From the NCBI RefSeq assembly GCF_001425165.1, contig NZ_LMDU01000013.1, positions 409,315 through 473,314 on the forward strand: DNA of 64,000 bases. The letters run 5' to 3'. A program made the translations under genes and the position numbers. Numbering within the stretch: the first letter of the stretch is position 1; each line of letters begins with the position of its first letter. The notes beneath the pieces were generated by a model. It searched no databases, was not told the DNA's origin, and saw only the letters and a list, made by a program, of their open reading frames with translations. Positions 35,469 to 43,497 of the stretch are shown here, piece by piece. This DNA is from Pelomonas sp. Root405 (GTDB taxonomy: Bacteria > Pseudomonadota > Gammaproteobacteria > Burkholderiales > Burkholderiaceae_C).

Positions 35469-36385
35469 CCAAGCTCAGAAACGTTTCCCTGATCGGCGCA
35501 CCCACCGACGTCGGCGCCGGCGTACGCGGCGCCAGCATGGGCCCCGAGGCCATTCGCGTGGCCGGCCTGGCCGAGGCGCTGCGTGCGCGGGGCGTCGATG
35601 TCGTCGATCGGGGCAACCTTGTCGGCCCGTCCAACCCCTGGGCGCCGCCGGTGGAAGGCTATCGCCACCTCGACGAGGTCGTGGCCTGGAACCGCATCGT
35701 GCACGACGCCGTCTACAACGAGCTCAAGACCGGTCGCATGCCCATGCTGCTGGGCGGCGACCACTGTCTGGGCCTGGGTTCCATCGCCGCCGTGTCCCAC
35801 CACTGCCGCGACACCGGCAAAAAGCTGCGCGTGCTGTGGCTGGACGCCCATGCCGACTTCAACACCAGCGAACTGACGCCGAGCGGCAACATCCACGGCA
35901 TGCCGGTCGCCTGCTTGTGCGGCTTCGGTCCCAAGGAACTCATCGAGATCGGCGGCCATGTGCCTGCGGTCAGCCCGAAGTGGATACGCCAGATCGGCAT
36001 CCGCAGCGTCGACGAGGGCGAACGCCGCTTCGTGCATGAACACGACCTGGAAGTGTTCGACATGCGCTTCATCGACGAGATGGGCATGCGCCACACCATG
36101 GAGCTGGCGCTGGCTACGCTGGACGACAACACCCACCTGCACGTCAGCTTCGACGTCGACTTCCTCGACCCCGTGATGGCGCCAGGCGTCGGCACGACGG
36201 TCGGTGGCGGCCCGACCTACCGCGAAGCCCACCTGTGCATGGAGATGATTGCCGACACCGGCCGCATGGCGTCCATGGACCTGATGGAACTGAACCCGGC
36301 GCTGGACGAGCGAAACAAGACGGCCCTGGTGGCGGTGGATCTGATCGAGTCGCTGTTTGGCAAAAGCACTTTGATGCGGAAATGA
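35465..36385 (+). CDS. rocF: Arginase
   Basis: A 306-residue ureohydrolase that splits L-arginine to ornithine and urea using two Mn ions. The metal-binding motifs are GGDHCLGLGS, WLDAHADFNT and SFDVDFLDPVMAPG; the length and the ending DLIESLFGKSTLMRK fit RocF-type arginases better than agmatinases. The ATG overlaps the stop of the LOG gene by four bases. A second, imperfect copy of the gene's last 27 bases lies 20 bp after its stop. Formally formiminoglutamase-like relatives are possible but the PTDVGAG N-terminus favours arginase. Confidence 0.9.
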   Translation: MTKLRNVSLIGAPTDVGAGVRGASMGPEAIRVAGLAEALRARGVDVVDRGNLVGPSNPWAPPVEGYRHLDEVVAWNRIVHDAVYNELKTGRMPMLLGGDHCLGLGSIAAVSHHCRDTGKKLRVLWLDAHADFNTSELTPSGNIHGMPVACLCGFGPKELIEIGGHVPAVSPKWIRQIGIRSVDEGERRFVHEHDLEVFDMRFIDEMGMRHTMELALATLDDNTHLHVSFDVDFLDPVMAPGVGTTVGGGPTYREAHLCMEMIADTGRMASMDLMELNPALDERNKTALVAVDLIESLFGKSTLMRK

Positions 36386-36405
36386 GTTTGCCCTGCTTCG
36401 CAGAC

Positions 36406-36432
36406 GACAAATCCACGTTGATGCGCAACTGA
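36406..36432 (+). repeat. Imperfect duplicate of the arginase 3' end
   Basis: These 27 bases match the last 27 bases of rocF (36359-36385) at 21 positions and encode DKSTLMRN-stop against GKSTLMRK-stop. The copy is in a different frame from rocF (47-bp offset), so it is a partial duplication or the remnant of a second arginase-like end. Confidence 0.6.
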
Positions 36433-36448
36433 AACCAGGACGCTGACC

Positions 36449-37282
36449 ATGGACGCCACACCCTATTTGCTGGTCCAGCTCAGCGACCCCCACATCACCC
36501 ATCCGGGCCGGCTCATCTCCGGCCGCGTCGACACCGCGGCCGCACTGCGCCATGCGGTCGATCGGGTGCTGCAGGTCCGCCCCCGGCCGGTGGCCGTGTT
36601 GATCAGCGGCGACCTCGTCGATGCGGGTCACCCGTCCGAGTACGCGCAGCTGCGCGATCTGCTGGCACCGCTGACGGCCGCCGGCCTGCCGCTGGCGCTG
36701 CTGCCGGGCAACCACGATGCGCGCGCGCCGCTGCAGGAAACGTTCGCCGGCATCAGCGGCGTGCAATGCGGCGCACCGGGCCATGCGGCCATCCAGTACG
36801 CCTTGGACCTGCCCGGCCCGCTGCGCCTGGTCGTGCTTGACAGCCTGATGCCTGGCCGCCCCGAGGGCGGCTTCGATGCGTCCAGGCTGAGCCAGGCCCA
36901 GGCCCTGCTGGCCGAGCGGCCCGCCACGCCCACCATCGTCGCCCTGCACCACCCGCCACACGGCACCGGCCTGGCGGCCATGGATGCGATGGGCCTGCAG
37001 CAGGGCCTGACCGAGTTCGAGGGGCTGATCGCCAGCCATCCCCAGGTGGACCGCGTCGTCTGCGGCCATCTGCACCGCATGACACTCGGCCGCATCGCGC
37101 ACGCCAGCGTCATCTCCGCACCGTCCACGGCCCACCAGGTCGCCCTCGACCTCGCGCCCGATGCGCCGCTCGCCATCGCGCTTGAGCCGGCCGGCTGGCT
37201 CATCCACGCCTGGGGCCCCGGTATGCCGCTCGTCAGCCACCTTGCGGTGGCCGGCCACCACGAGCGCATCCCCGACCTTTGA
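36449..37282 (+). CDS. CpdA-like metallophosphoesterase (cyclic nucleotide phosphodiesterase family)
   Basis: A 277-residue cytoplasmic calcineurin-like phosphoesterase. Metal motifs in order: QLSDPHI (residue about 10), ISGDLVDAG, LPGNHDAR, ALHHPPH and CGHLHR. This set and length correspond to the CpdA/class III cyclic nucleotide phosphodiesterase group, which hydrolyses cAMP, although some members act on other diesters. AGGA lies about ten bases before the ATG. It follows rocF by 63 bp in the same direction and may be co-transcribed. Confidence 0.86.
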   Translation: MDATPYLLVQLSDPHITHPGRLISGRVDTAAALRHAVDRVLQVRPRPVAVLISGDLVDAGHPSEYAQLRDLLAPLTAAGLPLALLPGNHDARAPLQETFAGISGVQCGAPGHAAIQYALDLPGPLRLVVLDSLMPGRPEGGFDASRLSQAQALLAERPATPTIVALHHPPHGTGLAAMDAMGLQQGLTEFEGLIASHPQVDRVVCGHLHRMTLGRIAHASVISAPSTAHQVALDLAPDAPLAIALEPAGWLIHAWGPGMPLVSHLAVAGHHERIPDL

Positions 37283-37651
37283 ACCGCCCCTACGAGGATG
37301 CGGCGCTCGCAAGAAGCGCTCGCCCTCCTCGCATACCTGTTCTCGGGCTGGCCAAGCGGACCAATGCGCCTCCCGACCGCGCGGCAACACCAAGCGCTAC
37401 ACGTTCTTCAGCAGCCCCGGCGCACCGGTGAAGGTAAACGGGAAAGGTCCTTGGGGCCTTAGCGCCTATCCACAAGGTTGAGTATGGGCGCCGGGAAAGT
37501 GGCTGGTTGCTGCCCCTCGCCCTTGCCCCCCGCGTCAAACTGCCATCTCATTGCCGGCGCTCACATCAGCGTTGAAACCGTGGCCGCCGGATTAGGAGGT
37601 CATCGTGCCGAACAAAACAACGCACCCCGATCTGCAAGGTGTCATCAGCTC
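37283..37651. other. Intergenic stretch without a recognisable gene
   Basis: This 369-bp gap shows no convincing coding frame. It holds a direct repeat GCGCTCGC near 37310, and at 37440-37457 an 18-bp sequence (GGGAAAGGTCCTTGGGGC) that recurs with one change at 53997-54014. The last 40 bp lead to the next gene, with AAGGTG as a weak ribosome site. Confidence 0.5.
37440..37457 (+). repeat. Short dispersed repeat, copy 1
   Basis: GGGAAAGGTCCTTGGGGC matches copy 2 at 53997-54014 at 17 of 18 positions. Both copies lie in non-coding DNA 16.5 kb apart. Confidence 0.5.
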
Positions 37652-38260
37652 ATGAATTCACCATTCCCCACACTCCATGCACCGCTGTTCGTGCTGGTGG
37701 TTTTCGGTACGCTGGTCGGGGCGCGTCTCAGCGCCTTGTTGATCCCGATCGACTTCTATTTCACCTTCGAGTCCCTCTTCTCAGATCGGACGGCGCATAA
37801 CCACGTCCTTGCCCTGTTGACCAAGACGGCGTCGCCGCTGTTGGTCGGCCTTGCGGCTGGCGTGTACATCGTTGCGTTTTCCAGACCCGGGGGCGCGCGA
37901 GCAGTCAGATCCAGCCTCGCCCGGCGCGTTCGCAACCTCTATGGACCGACGCTGTTCGCCGCGGGGTTCTTCGCTTCGCTGCTCTCCGCTTGGCCTGCCA
38001 TGGTCTATTGGGATCTGCTGGCCAATCCCGCCGTGGCGCACCTCAAGCCCGCATTCCTGGGCTTGTACGCGATCTACATGCTGGCTTTCGGCTATGTGAC
38101 CGTGCTCGGGATGCTGTTCGGCATCTACCTGGTTGAACACTGGGCCGCAGGCCCGCCCGGCACAGAGTCGGTATCAATGAAGGAACTGGCCCGGGTGGGC
38201 GGGCTCTGGCTGCTGAACTCCAGCATCGCGTCCTTCGCCATGAAGGCGCTCACGACGTGA
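37652..38260 (+). CDS. Hypothetical membrane protein
   Basis: A 202-residue protein that I do not recognise. It has about four to five hydrophobic segments: residues about 10-30 (LFVLVVFGTLVGARLSALLIP), 52-75 (LLTKTASPLLVGLAAGVYIVAF), 95-118 (LFAAGFFASLLSAWPAMVYW) and 127-155 (AFLGLYAIYMLAFGYVTVLGMLFGIYLVEHW), with a weak one at the C-terminus. The start MNSPFPTLHAP precedes the first segment directly. Its stop overlaps the next start (GTGA), so the two unknown genes form a cassette, perhaps a membrane protein and its envelope partner. Confidence 0.65.
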   Translation: MNSPFPTLHAPLFVLVVFGTLVGARLSALLIPIDFYFTFESLFSDRTAHNHVLALLTKTASPLLVGLAAGVYIVAFSRPGGARAVRSSLARRVRNLYGPTLFAAGFFASLLSAWPAMVYWDLLANPAVAHLKPAFLGLYAIYMLAFGYVTVLGMLFGIYLVEHWAAGPPGTESVSMKELARVGGLWLLNSSIASFAMKALTT

Positions 38261-39171
38261 AGCGGTTTCGCCTACGGCAATCGGCCCCTGCAGTCCCGCC
38301 GCTCAGCACACCGGGAACAGGTGCGCTGGCAATGCCGCTGCTGCTCGGGACACTGGCGATCGCTGCCTGCCTCAGCCTGACGGGCCCCGAGTACCTCAAG
38401 CCCTCATCTGAAGGCAATGAGGCGAAGGAGTCCAGCGCAGCGTCGCCCAGCCGCGCCGTCCTCGTTCCCCTGATTCCGTTGGAGCGGCAGGGCACGCTGG
38501 CTCGCCCGGTCAACGACGCCATCCACGGTGCCGCGAGGAACCGTGTCGCTGCGAACGTCCTCCTGCGGTCCGGGTACCTGTCCAGCTTTGCCATCGAAAC
38601 TGACCCCTCGACAGGCCTGCGCGCATTCACGGCGGTTCCGGATCCGAACATCGAAGGTTGTGCGTTCGCCGGCGGCGGCGAGCGCGAAACCCAGCAACTG
38701 GCCCGGTTGGCCATGGCCGTCGTTGCGGTCGAGAAGTTCAATCGCAGCTGGCCGCAAAGACGCATGGAGTGGTGGCTCGCGAAGACGGCGCTGGCACTGT
38801 CCGGCCGTATCCCCGACCTCTCGTTCGGTCCGGCCCAGATCCGCCCGTCCACAATCGCAGGCATGGCCGCACAAGCCAAGGCACTTCCTGCGGTGCATGC
38901 ATACGGGCAGCTACCGCCGGCCAAGTTGCTTGGACAGTTGATGGACGAATGCGCCGCCTTGGGCATGGCGGCGAACCTCTTGATGCAGTGGCGCGAAGAG
39001 AAGGGCAACCTCTCGGCGGCCATTCAGGCCTATGGCGGCCAGAGGCGTGAGACCTACGCCGTCGTCGACTACGTTCCTGTCGTCTTCGCCATCGCCGGGC
39101 TGTTTGTTGACCAACGCCCGCCCTTGGAGGAAAGCACCGACACTGAACTCGGCGAGTCGAGTTCACAGTGA
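38257..39171 (+). CDS. Hypothetical protein with lysozyme/transglycosylase-like motif
   Basis: A 304-residue protein with a GTG start overlapping the previous stop. One hydrophobic segment at about residues 25-44 (LAMPLLLGTLAIAACLSLTG) would place the rest in the periplasm. Residues about 165-205 read VVAVEKFNRSWPQRRMEWWLA, then PDLSFGPAQIRPSTI. A glutamate followed some 30 residues later by SxGPxQIRPST resembles the catalytic region of lytic transglycosylase/lysozyme-fold proteins. This is a pattern match only; the overall family is not recognised. It converges with mdcH across 16 bp. Confidence 0.6.
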   Translation: MKRFRLRQSAPAVPPLSTPGTGALAMPLLLGTLAIAACLSLTGPEYLKPSSEGNEAKESSAASPSRAVLVPLIPLERQGTLARPVNDAIHGAARNRVAANVLLRSGYLSSFAIETDPSTGLRAFTAVPDPNIEGCAFAGGGERETQQLARLAMAVVAVEKFNRSWPQRRMEWWLAKTALALSGRIPDLSFGPAQIRPSTIAGMAAQAKALPAVHAYGQLPPAKLLGQLMDECAALGMAANLLMQWREEKGNLSAAIQAYGGQRRETYAVVDYVPVVFAIAGLFVDQRPPLEESTDTELGESSSQ

Positions 39172-39187
39172 GCGCGAAGCAGGGGCC

Positions 39188-40114
39188 TCAAGCGCTGGCC
39201 GCACGCCCCATGCAATCGTCAACCCAGCACAGCACGCCCTCTGCGCTACGGAACTCGTCGACGGAGCGCGCCGGGATGGCCGGATGGCGGTTGCGCCACA
39301 TTGCCGCGAGCCCCGAGCCGGGGCCGACCTCCAGCACGCAACGCACGCCGCGCTCAGCCACGGCATCCATGCAGTCGTCCCAGCGCACGGTGCTTGCAAT
39401 CTGCTGGGACAGCGCGTTGGCCAGAACGGCAGAGTTGCGACTCGCGCTGCCGCTGAAGTTGCAGACGATGGATGTCGACGGTGGCCTCAGGGTCAGCACG
39501 GCCAGGCGTTGAGCGACCGCCGCTGCGGCAGCGGACATGGCCGGCGTGTGGGAGGCGACGGCGATGGGCAGGCGCGTGCAGCGAAAGCCCGCGGCGGTCC
39601 AGTTTGCCGCAGCGGATTCCAGCGCAGTGACCGCACCGCCGACGATGGCGCGCTCGGCGTTGATGCGGATAGCGACCGCCAGGCCCGGTGAAGCTTCGGC
39701 CAAAGCCAGCGCACCCGGACCCTGCACGGCCAGCAGCCCGGTGGCCTGACCGGCCACACTGTCGCTCATGGCCCGCGCGCGAAGAGCGGCCAGCTCAAGC
39801 GCCGTGTCGGTGTCGAACACCCCGGCCACTGCATGGGCTGCAAGTTCGCCCACGCTGTAGCCGGCGACCACGGCGGGCTGCGGCAGCACAGGCGCCAGCA
39901 CCCGCCAGGCCGCGATTTCGAGGCCGGTCAGCAGCGGCTGGGCCACCTGGTTGCTGTGCAGCCAAGCCGCGTCGCCGAGCCGCGACCGCCAGTCCGCGCC
40001 CAGGTGGCCAGCCATGGCCTGCAGCGGCGCGGCGGCTTCGGGCTGGGCGTCCAGCCAGGGCAGCATCAGCGGGTGTTGCCCGCCCTGACCCGGGAAGAGC
40101 AGCGCCAGCGTCAC
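39188..40114 (-). CDS. mdcH: Malonate decarboxylase malonyl-CoA:ACP transacylase (epsilon)
   Basis: A 308-residue acyltransferase of the FabD fold, which loads malonyl onto the decarboxylase acyl carrier protein to prime the cycle. LLFPGQGGQHP at the N-terminus and the active-site serine in AGYSVGELAAHAVAG (about residue 85) are diagnostic; the catalytic His is in VASHTPAM. It is the last gene of the seven-gene operon and overlaps mdcB by four bases. Context separates it from the housekeeping FabD. Confidence 0.93.
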   Translation of the reverse strand: MTLALLFPGQGGQHPLMLPWLDAQPEAAAPLQAMAGHLGADWRSRLGDAAWLHSNQVAQPLLTGLEIAAWRVLAPVLPQPAVVAGYSVGELAAHAVAGVFDTDTALELAALRARAMSDSVAGQATGLLAVQGPGALALAEASPGLAVAIRINAERAIVGGAVTALESAAANWTAAGFRCTRLPIAVASHTPAMSAAAAAVAQRLAVLTLRPPSTSIVCNFSGSASRNSAVLANALSQQIASTVRWDDCMDAVAERGVRCVLEVGPGSGLAAMWRNRHPAIPARSVDEFRSAEGVLCWVDDCMGRAASA

Positions 40115-40950
40115 CCGATGCGCTGCAGCCAGCAGGCGGCAGCCAGTGTGTCGGCCGAGCCACCGGGCGAAAGTCGGCGGCGTACGAACTCGGCGCCGAT
40201 GGCTGCGGCGGTTTCAGGGCCCTGCGAAGCGCCACCGGCGGCGAGGAAATCGCGCGCGGCCGCCTGCGCAAAACGCAGTCCCTCCACCCCCCCGCGGTGC
40301 GCCAGGTTGCTGTCGTCCAGCACGGCCATGACGGCGAACAGCGTGTCCAGCTGGGCCGGCATGCTCGCCAGCCCGCGCCCACGTGCCGCGCGCAATGCGG
40401 GCTCGGCCGTCTCGAACAGCGTTGGAAACCCGAGCGCTGCCTCGTCGGAGGCACTGCGCAGGCCCAGGCGGCGCGCGGCTATGCCGCCGGGCAACGTGGG
40501 CGGTCGTTGCGCGCGCACGCGCAGCGTGCCGCCCCACCTCGCCAGCAGCGTCTGGCGCACGGCCGCGGGCGTGGGCCGCTGACTTTGTGCCGACAGCGCG
40601 CCGGCCGATGCGCAGAGCAGGCCGAGCATGAAGATGGCGCCGCGATGAGTGTTGACGCCGCCCGTAGCGGCCAGCATGCGGGCCTCGGCGGCGATGCCGC
40701 AGCGCTCCAGCTCGGCAAAGGGCGCGCCGGCCGCGCCCAGCTCGGCGATGCGCACGAAGTAGCTGCGCAGCGCGAACAGGCTGCGCATGAAGGTGTGGGC
40801 ATCCATGTCGCCATGGCTGCCACGGTCGGTCAGCGTGACGAGGCCGGGCTTGGGCGTCAGGGCGAGTTCGTCATGCAGGGCCAGCGTGGCGGCACGGCCG
40901 ATCTCGTGCGCGCCGGGCACGTGAGATGCGGTTGCGCGTTGAGGCTTCAT
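40111..40950 (-). CDS. mdcB: Triphosphoribosyl-dephospho-CoA synthase
   Basis: A 279-residue CitG/MdcB-family enzyme that makes the 2'-(5''-triphosphoribosyl)-3'-dephospho-CoA precursor of the MdcC prosthetic group from ATP and dephospho-CoA. Family motifs are LTPKPGLVTLTDRGSHGDMD near residue 32 and TGGVNTHRGAIFMLG near residue 97. It overlaps mdcG and mdcH by four bases on either side. Confidence 0.93.
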   Translation of the reverse strand: MKPQRATASHVPGAHEIGRAATLALHDELALTPKPGLVTLTDRGSHGDMDAHTFMRSLFALRSYFVRIAELGAAGAPFAELERCGIAAEARMLAATGGVNTHRGAIFMLGLLCASAGALSAQSQRPTPAAVRQTLLARWGGTLRVRAQRPPTLPGGIAARRLGLRSASDEAALGFPTLFETAEPALRAARGRGLASMPAQLDTLFAVMAVLDDSNLAHRGGVEGLRFAQAAARDFLAAGGASQGPETAAAIGAEFVRRRLSPGGSADTLAAACWLQRIG

Positions 40951-41615
40951 GCGCTGACCTCGGCGCCTTCGAACTCATGGAGCGAAGTGGCCATCGCCGC
41001 GCCGTGCAGGCGCTTGACCAGCAGCGTGTGGGCTCGACCGGCGCGCCAGGCCTGCCATTCGCGCCACGCCACTGCGGCGCCACCTTCGAACACCAGTTCG
41101 CCGTCCAGCCGCAGCGTCGGCGCAACGAAACCGGCCAGCACCGCGGTCACGGCATCCGCCTGCTGCGCGTCCTCCACCGCCACCCACAGGTCAACGTCCG
41201 AGCCCTCGCGCAGATGGTCCAGCCCGGTGAAGTGCTCCCAGCCGTGGCTGCCATAGGCGCGGGCTGTCACGCCATCGACCTGCAGCCGTTCAGCCAGTTG
41301 CCGCGCCGCAGGGCGCGCGCTGGCGGGTAGCTGGCCGAGGACCTGGTCGAGGCGCGGGAACTCGTCGAAATACAGCACCTCGGCCAGCGGCACGCGCAGC
41401 GCGAGGCGGCGGCGCTGCCAGCGGCCCGGCGCGCACAGGCCCAGGGCAATGGTGTCGCCGTCATCCATCGACTGGCGTGTGACGACCACGGGCAGGCTAT
41501 GCCCGGCCCAATGCTGAAGGCAGTGACGCGCCGTCTCGTCCCAGCTGCCGCCCAGCAGGCGCGCCCAGCCGGCGCTGGACAGCCAGGCGATCTGGTGGCG
41601 GTGCAGCGGCGTCAT
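40947..41615 (-). CDS. mdcG: Phosphoribosyl-dephospho-CoA transferase
   Basis: A 222-residue nucleotidyltransferase that attaches the triphosphoribosyl-dephospho-CoA group to apo-MdcC. The catalytic nucleotidyltransferase motif is GSDVDLWVAVED at about residue 138, preceded by AYGSHGWEHFTG; HRHQIAWLS lies at the N-terminus as in other MdcG proteins. It overlaps mdcE and mdcB by four bases (translation-coupled). Confidence 0.92.
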   Translation of the reverse strand: MTPLHRHQIAWLSSAGWARLLGGSWDETARHCLQHWAGHSLPVVVTRQSMDDGDTIALGLCAPGRWQRRRLALRVPLAEVLYFDEFPRLDQVLGQLPASARPAARQLAERLQVDGVTARAYGSHGWEHFTGLDHLREGSDVDLWVAVEDAQQADAVTAVLAGFVAPTLRLDGELVFEGGAAVAWREWQAWRAGRAHTLLVKRLHGAAMATSLHEFEGAEVSA

Positions 41616-42313
41616 GGCGCGTCCAGCACTAACTGGGCCACGCGGGCGGCCATCCGCCGGCCGCCGCGCGCGGCGCCGTCCTCGGCGCGCTGGTCGGCTG
41701 TCGGCGCGCTGGCCAAGGCCTCTCGCAGCGCGGTGGCCAGGTCGCCCTGCCAGAGCTTGCGCACCCCGCCCATCGCCACGTAGTTGTCCACACCCGGCGC
41801 GAACACGGGGTTGGACTCGGACAGCCCGGCCAGCATGGCCTCGGGCAGCTTGGTGACACGGGCCATGGCCGGCAGGCGCATGACACGGATCTCGGCTTCG
41901 GGCAGCGCGTCGCAGGCATCGGCGATCAGGCCGGATGTGATGAAGCCGCCGGACAGCGCCTGGTCATAGACAAGGCCCAGCACACGATGGCCGCGACGGC
42001 GCGCGAGGTCGATGCACATGCCGAGATGGGCCATCGCGCGGTTGATGCCGAGCAACTCGTCGCGGCGGCGCAGCTGCTGGCCCTGGGTGTCGATCAGCAG
42101 CAAGATGCCGCGGCTCGGGTGCTGCGCCAGCGTGTCAAGCACGGCACGCGCCTGGGCCAGCGCAAGCTGCACCCCGACTGGCGCATGGTCGGTGCTGCCG
42201 ATGACCGTGAGGGGCTGACCGTCGAACTCGACGGTGCCGCGCAGCAGGTCGCCGTCGCGTGTGATGCCGTGCCCGGCACCGAAGAGCTCATCCGCAAGCG
42301 TCTGCCAGTCCAT
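41612..42313 (-). CDS. mdcE: Malonate decarboxylase gamma subunit
   Basis: A 233-residue carboxyltransferase-fold subunit which with MdcD forms the malonyl-S-ACP decarboxylase (EC 4.1.1.88 complex). Recognisable family blocks are the N-terminal LFGAGHGITRDGDLLRGTVEFDG, GILLLIDTQGQQLRRRDELLGINRAMAHL and LALSGGFITSGLIADA-like QALSGGFITSGLIADACDALPEAEI. The crotonase-like oxyanion loop would be around SGGFITSG. It shares one base with the mdcD stop and four with mdcG. Confidence 0.93.
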   Translation of the reverse strand: MDWQTLADELFGAGHGITRDGDLLRGTVEFDGQPLTVIGSTDHAPVGVQLALAQARAVLDTLAQHPSRGILLLIDTQGQQLRRRDELLGINRAMAHLGMCIDLARRRGHRVLGLVYDQALSGGFITSGLIADACDALPEAEIRVMRLPAMARVTKLPEAMLAGLSESNPVFAPGVDNYVAMGGVRKLWQGDLATALREALASAPTADQRAEDGAARGGRRMAARVAQLVLDAP

Positions 42314-43173
42314 CAGTGTGCTCCCAGCGGTTGCAGCGCGGCCACATCGAGGTCGGGCACGCGGGCGGCGTCGGCCGCACCGGTCGACGCCCAGAAGGCG
42401 ACCGCGTCATTTCCTTCGAAAAGCAGGCGCGCGGCGAGCCGGGCGTGTTCCGCTTCCAGCAAATCCAGCGTGACCGGCCGCGCCGCATCCAGCGCTGTGA
42501 TGGCTGCCGCGCGAAAGGCGGCGACGTCGTCCTCCACCAGCGCATCGCAATCGCCGCTCAGCCAGCGGTGCTTGCCGCCGGTCGTGCGCCAGACCAGGGC
42601 GCGGTCGCGCGAGTCGAACTCTTCGACACCGTGCGAAGCCTCGATGACCTCGGGGCCCGACATGGCCAGCCGACCGAGGTCGCTCATGACGATGTGGTCG
42701 GCACAACGCGCCACGATGCCCATGCCGCCGAAGCAGCCATTGGCGCCGCCGATCAGCACGATGACGGGAATGCCTGCGGTGCGCACATCGAGCAGTGCGC
42801 GCATCACCTCGGACACAGCGATGAGACCCGCGTTGGCCTCATGCAGGCGCACGCCGCCGGACTCGGCCAGCAACACTACCGCTTTGGGCCGGTCGCGCAG
42901 CGCGCGCTTCATCAGGCCGACCAGCTTGGCGCCATGCACCTCGCCGACGCCGCCGCCCATGAACTCGCCTTCCTGCGCGGCGACGAAGACCTCATGGCCA
43001 TCGAGCGTCGCGCGGCCGATGGCGACGCCATCGTCGAAGGCCGAGGGCACGCCCAGCTGGGCCAGATGCGGGCTGGTCAGCCGCATCGACGGCGGCAGCC
43101 ATTCGTGAAAGCTGCCCTTGTCGACCACCAGCGCAAGACGCTCACGCGCCGAGCATTCGGCATAGCTGATCAT
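42313..43173 (-). CDS. mdcD: Malonate decarboxylase beta subunit
   Basis: A 286-residue subunit of the decarboxylase proper, in the acetyl-CoA carboxylase carboxyltransferase superfamily. Blocks typical of MdcD include SARERLALVVDKGSFHEW at the N-terminus, the LVGLMKRALRDRPKAVVLLAESGGVRLHEANAG oxyanion region and VILIGGANGCFGGMGIVARCADHIVMSD. With MdcE it releases CO2 from malonyl-S-MdcC to regenerate acetyl-S-MdcC. It overlaps mdcC by four bases. Confidence 0.94.
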   Translation of the reverse strand: MISYAECSARERLALVVDKGSFHEWLPPSMRLTSPHLAQLGVPSAFDDGVAIGRATLDGHEVFVAAQEGEFMGGGVGEVHGAKLVGLMKRALRDRPKAVVLLAESGGVRLHEANAGLIAVSEVMRALLDVRTAGIPVIVLIGGANGCFGGMGIVARCADHIVMSDLGRLAMSGPEVIEASHGVEEFDSRDRALVWRTTGGKHRWLSGDCDALVEDDVAAFRAAAITALDAARPVTLDLLEAEHARLAARLLFEGNDAVAFWASTGAADAARVPDLDVAALQPLGAH

Positions 43174-43493
43174 GGCTGCAACTCCTGCGCGGCCTGGTCC
43201 AGCCGCAGACTGACGACGGCCGGCGTGGCGCCCATGTCATGGATGGACAGCAGCACGCCGGCGAGTTGGTGGCGCTGATGAAAGTCGCTGACGACCGCCG
43301 ACCAGATGGCGCCGAAACCGCGCGCCGAGGTTTCGATGTGGACACGGCAGTCGCTGCCGACCGCGGGCTCCAGCAGCACTTCGAGGTTGCCGGAGCCGAC
43401 GACGCCGACCAGCACCGGCGCGAAGGCGCCGGCAGGCCGCGTACCGGTGAAGGCGTAGTCCAGGGTTTCGAGGCCAGGGTTGGTCATCGTCAT
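43170..43493 (-). CDS. mdcC: Malonate decarboxylase acyl carrier protein (delta)
   Basis: A 107-residue acyl carrier protein that carries the acetyl/malonyl thioester on a 2'-(5''-phosphoribosyl)-3'-dephospho-CoA arm. The modified serine should be Ser34 in VGVVGSGNLEVLLEP. MTMTNP offers two starts: the first ATG is only two bases from GAGG, whereas the second (43487) has ideal spacing, so the true protein may be two residues shorter. It sits four bases after the mdcA stop and overlaps mdcD. Confidence 0.93.
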   Translation of the reverse strand: MTMTNPGLETLDYAFTGTRPAGAFAPVLVGVVGSGNLEVLLEPAVGSDCRVHIETSARGFGAIWSAVVSDFHQRHQLAGVLLSIHDMGATPAVVSLRLDQAAQELQP

Positions 43494-43497
43494 GTCC

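Noticed and set aside
35393..37393. Long minus-strand open frame opposite rocF and the CpdA-like gene
   Set aside because: Antisense to two genes with full catalytic motif sets; no domain.
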